Source: Streptomyces sp. TRM68367 (lineage in GTDB: Bacteria; Actinomycetota; Actinomycetes; Streptomycetales; Streptomycetaceae). From it: DNA of 64,000 nucleotides. Both the position numbers and the translations under genes were made by a program. The stretch spans positions 131,614-195,613 of the forward strand of contig NZ_JACTVI010000002.1 of NCBI RefSeq assembly GCF_014495685.1, given 5' to 3'. Below the pieces are notes generated by a model, which did no database searches, was not told the origin of the DNA, and saw only the letters and a program-made list of their open reading frames with translations. Positions 62,395 to 64,000 of this stretch are shown here, piece by piece; position 1 is the stretch's first letter, and every line of letters starts with the position of its first letter.

Positions 62395-62515
62395 CCACCG
62401 GTCATTGAAGACGAGCCAGGCGTCAGGTGCTCCCTCGTCGGGCTACCAGTGCCGCAGCCCGATCGGTGAGCGTCGACTCGACGCGCCCAATCGGGCGCAG
62501 TGTGTATTCGGTCAA
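62395..62515 (-). pseudogene. 5' stub of a TrmO/YaeB-like gene
   Basis: From TTG 62515 the frame reads TEYTLRPIGRVESTLTDRAA, then a shift of one base leads to DEGAPDAWLVFNDRW. This matches the start of TrmO-type tRNA methyltransferases. It ends against the pspAB stub at about 62395. The rest of 62516-62668 holds nothing. Confidence 0.6.
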
Positions 62516-62668
62516 GATTCCTGGATCCTTTCCGGAGCAGGCATTCCGGTCGCGCTGGTCTGCCCCGCGCGTCGGCACCCATCCGGAGTTGTCGGACTGC
62601 GTGCCGTGGGCGGCATGCCGCGCAGGCATCCGAAGTGGCGTGCGGGGACAGCCGTGCCGTCGCGGATT

Positions 62669-62884
62669 CTATGTGTCCTCGGTCGTGAGCTCGTAGCCTG
62701 CTTCCTCGACCGCGGCGCGTATGTCCACGGTTTCCAGCTCCCTGTCGCTGGTCACCACAACCGTGCCGCTGTCGACGTCCACTGTCACGGCGGTGACGCC
62801 TGCGATGCGCTCGAGTTCCTCGGTGACCGAAGCCGCACAGTGCCCGCAGGCCATGCCCGTGACGGCGTACGTGCTCTCGCTCAC
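62669..62884 (-). CDS. HMA-domain copper chaperone-like protein
   Basis: 71 residues: GMACGHCAASVTEELERI and EEAGYELTTED, a compact CopZ-like fold. ATG overlaps the upstream SnoaL-like stop. A second copper chaperone besides 33295, but in a TetR unit. Confidence 0.9.
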   Translation of the reverse strand: MSESTYAVTGMACGHCAASVTEELERIAGVTAVTVDVDSGTVVVTSDRELETVDIRAAVEEAGYELTTEDT

Positions 62885-63300
62885 GACGCCGCCTCTTCCT
62901 GCTCGCTGCTGCCGTCCACGGGAACGGTGCGGGTGGTCATATGCGCCTGACGCATCCGTCCATCGGGGGCGAACCGGCCGAAGAAGTAGACCTCGATGGC
63001 GAGGTCTTTGCCGCGCTGCGAGGAGTGCAGGGTGTAGCGGGCGGCGAGCCCGTAGCCGTCGGCGACGGCCTCGTGCACCTCCATGCGGATGGTGGGCCGG
63101 TTCTTGCGGACCGGGCGGGTGTGCGCGATGAGCTTGTCACGGTCCATCCGGTGTCCGTCGGCGATCTCGACGATGTCCGGGGTGTGATAGCGGTCGACGA
63201 TCAGTGCCGCATCCTCGTCCGTCTGTAGCAAGTCCTCGGTGAAGGAGGTGAAGAAGTCGGCGATGAACTGCTTGGGGTCGGTGTTGCCGAGTGGGCGCAT
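62881..63300 (-). CDS. SnoaL/NTF2-like protein
   Basis: 139 residues (DPKQFIADFFTSFTEDLLQT, EVHEAVADGYGLAARYTLHS, IEVYFFGRFAPDGRM). NTF2 fold, often a small hydrolase, isomerase or ligand-binding protein. The ATG at 63300 is 36 bases from the TetR operator. It is cotranscribed with the HMA gene. Confidence 0.82.
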   Translation of the reverse strand: MRPLGNTDPKQFIADFFTSFTEDLLQTDEDAALIVDRYHTPDIVEIADGHRMDRDKLIAHTRPVRKNRPTIRMEVHEAVADGYGLAARYTLHSSQRGKDLAIEVYFFGRFAPDGRMRQAHMTTRTVPVDGSSEQEEAAS

Positions 63301-63335
63301 GTCACTCCCGCCGGTCCGGTGTCTCACGCACGATC

Positions 63336-63352
63336 TTTTACACGCTGTAAAA
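63336..63352. promoter_or_regulatory. TetR-type operator
   Basis: TTTTACA-CGC-TGTAAAA, a perfect 17-base inverted repeat. It lies equally far (36 bases) from the two divergent starts, 63300 and 63389. Confidence 0.75.
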
Positions 63353-63388
63353 TATGTGGCCTCCGATAAGTTTGGCAACATGTAAGAG

Positions 63389-64000
63389 ATGATGTCTTCC
63401 CCCGCCCGCAACCGCCGTGCTGACGCCCGCCGCAGCAGGGCCGCCATCCTGGATGCCGCAACCCGGGTCCTCAACGCCGAACCCGACGCCAGCCTGGAGA
63501 CAATCGCCAGCGCGGCGGGCGTGACCCGCCCGACTGTCTACGCCCACTTCCCCTCACGGGAGCTGCTGCTGCTGGCCGTCGTCGACCGGATCAGCGACGA
63601 GGCCGTCGCCGCCATGGACGCGTCCGATCTCGACACCGGCCCCGCCGCGGACGCCCTGATGCGCATGCTCGACGCTGGCGCACAGGTGACCGGGCGCTAC
63701 CCCGTACTGCTGCAACTGATCAGCGCCCACCCCGTCAGCCCGCAAGTCGACCACGACCGGCACACACCCGTCGCCGACCGGATCAGACGGGTGATCCAAC
63801 GCGGCCGACAGACCGGAGAGTTCGACGACCGACTCCCCGTCGACTGGCTGGTCGCGGCGACCATCAGGCTCGGCCATGCCGCGAGCGAGGAGCAGGACGC
63901 CGGCCGGCTGTCCGCCGCGGCCGCACAGGACGCCCTCCGTACCAGCCTGCTCCGCATACTCGATGCCACCGCACAAGCAGATTCCTCACCTCGGCCTCGG
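63389..64000 (+). CDS. TetR-family repressor, cut by the window end
   Basis: At least 204 codons from the ATG at 63389 (a second ATG at 63392). Helix-turn-helix (LETIASAAGVTRPTVYAHFP), then a helical ligand-binding domain. The frame is still open at the window end. It should repress the divergent SnoaL/HMA unit and itself. Confidence 0.9.
   Translation, partial: MMSSPARNRRADARRSRAAILDAATRVLNAEPDASLETIASAAGVTRPTVYAHFPSRELLLLAVVDRISDEAVAAMDASDLDTGPAADALMRMLDAGAQVTGRYPVLLQLISAHPVSPQVDHDRHTPVADRIRRVIQRGRQTGEFDDRLPVDWLVAATIRLGHAASEEQDAGRLSAAAAQDALRTSLLRILDATAQADSSPRPR

Noticed and set aside
1..64000. tRNA, rRNA, CRISPR arrays, intact insertion sequences or integrases
   Set aside because: None could be seen on either strand by eye; no attachment site could be argued for either.

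Overview
The window is GC-rich, with strong third-position G/C, frequent GTG starts, ATGA/GTGA gene overlaps and GGAGG ribosome sites. The gene set (Zur, CsoR, two nuo-type operons' worth of membrane subunits, PspA/PspAA/HtpX, CbtAB) points to Streptomyces or a close actinobacterial relative. No rRNA, tRNA, CRISPR array or intact transposase was seen. Most of the window is metal, redox and envelope functions, and several genes are cut, frameshifted or reduced to stubs. It reads as an accessory region (chromosome arm, island or large plasmid) that has been reshuffled.

Layout. 0-1 kb: a frameshifted secreted protein and a small membrane protein. 1-9.4 kb (minus): a membrane-arm-only complex I operon (nuoA, an odd His-rich NuoB/NuoD-like protein, nuoH, J, K, L, M, N). 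9.6-13.2 kb (minus): a zinc operon headed by a Zur box (zur, small protein, CobW GTPase, WD40 protein with an in-frame stop, 2Fe-2S ferredoxin, CzrA-like ArsR). 13.7-18 kb: VOC protein, TetR stub, CsoR-box DUF4396 protein, release factor 3. 18-27.4 kb: second lgt and lnt, small membrane proteins, a DegT-type aminotransferase, CcdA and TlpA, and a two-component system. 27.5-36.6 kb: His-rich repeat peptide, LVIVD/PA-domain secreted protein, CsoR, CopA, CopZ, a cobalamin riboswitch with CbtBA, a cupredoxin lipoprotein and a Met/His-rich DUF5134 protein. 37-47 kb: M23 peptidase, SanA-like protein, large membrane protein, ResB/CcsB, DUF6153 protein, Met-rich multicopper oxidase. 47-55 kb: methyltransferase, M56 peptidase, BlaI, SulP plus carbonic anhydrase, small membrane proteins. 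55-60 kb: a damaged arsenic cluster (trxB, arsC, truncated acr3, arsO, arsR stub) and a MerR/Cys-rich pair. 60-64 kb: a damaged psp operon, a trmO stub, and a divergent TetR unit with an HMA protein.

How it works together. Four CsoR-type operators tie together copZ-copA, the DUF4396 protein, a large membrane protein and the DUF6153/multicopper oxidase pair. This is a copper response using cytosolic chelation, efflux and extracellular oxidation. A second, separate inverted repeat (CTAAG-N3-CTTAG, extended NNCTAAG-N3-CTTAGTA) lies in front of about ten units spread over 33 kb: lgt, the CPIC membrane protein, two small membrane-protein units, TlpA-CcdA, the LVIVD protein, DUF5134, CbtBA and ResBC-like genes. 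These are extracytoplasmic lipoprotein, thiol and metal functions. I know of no named regulator for this motif. Its half-site resembles the BlaI boxes in the same window, so a BlaI/CopY-family repressor is my best guess. This candidate local regulon, which brings its own lipoprotein-processing enzymes, is the most interesting thing here.
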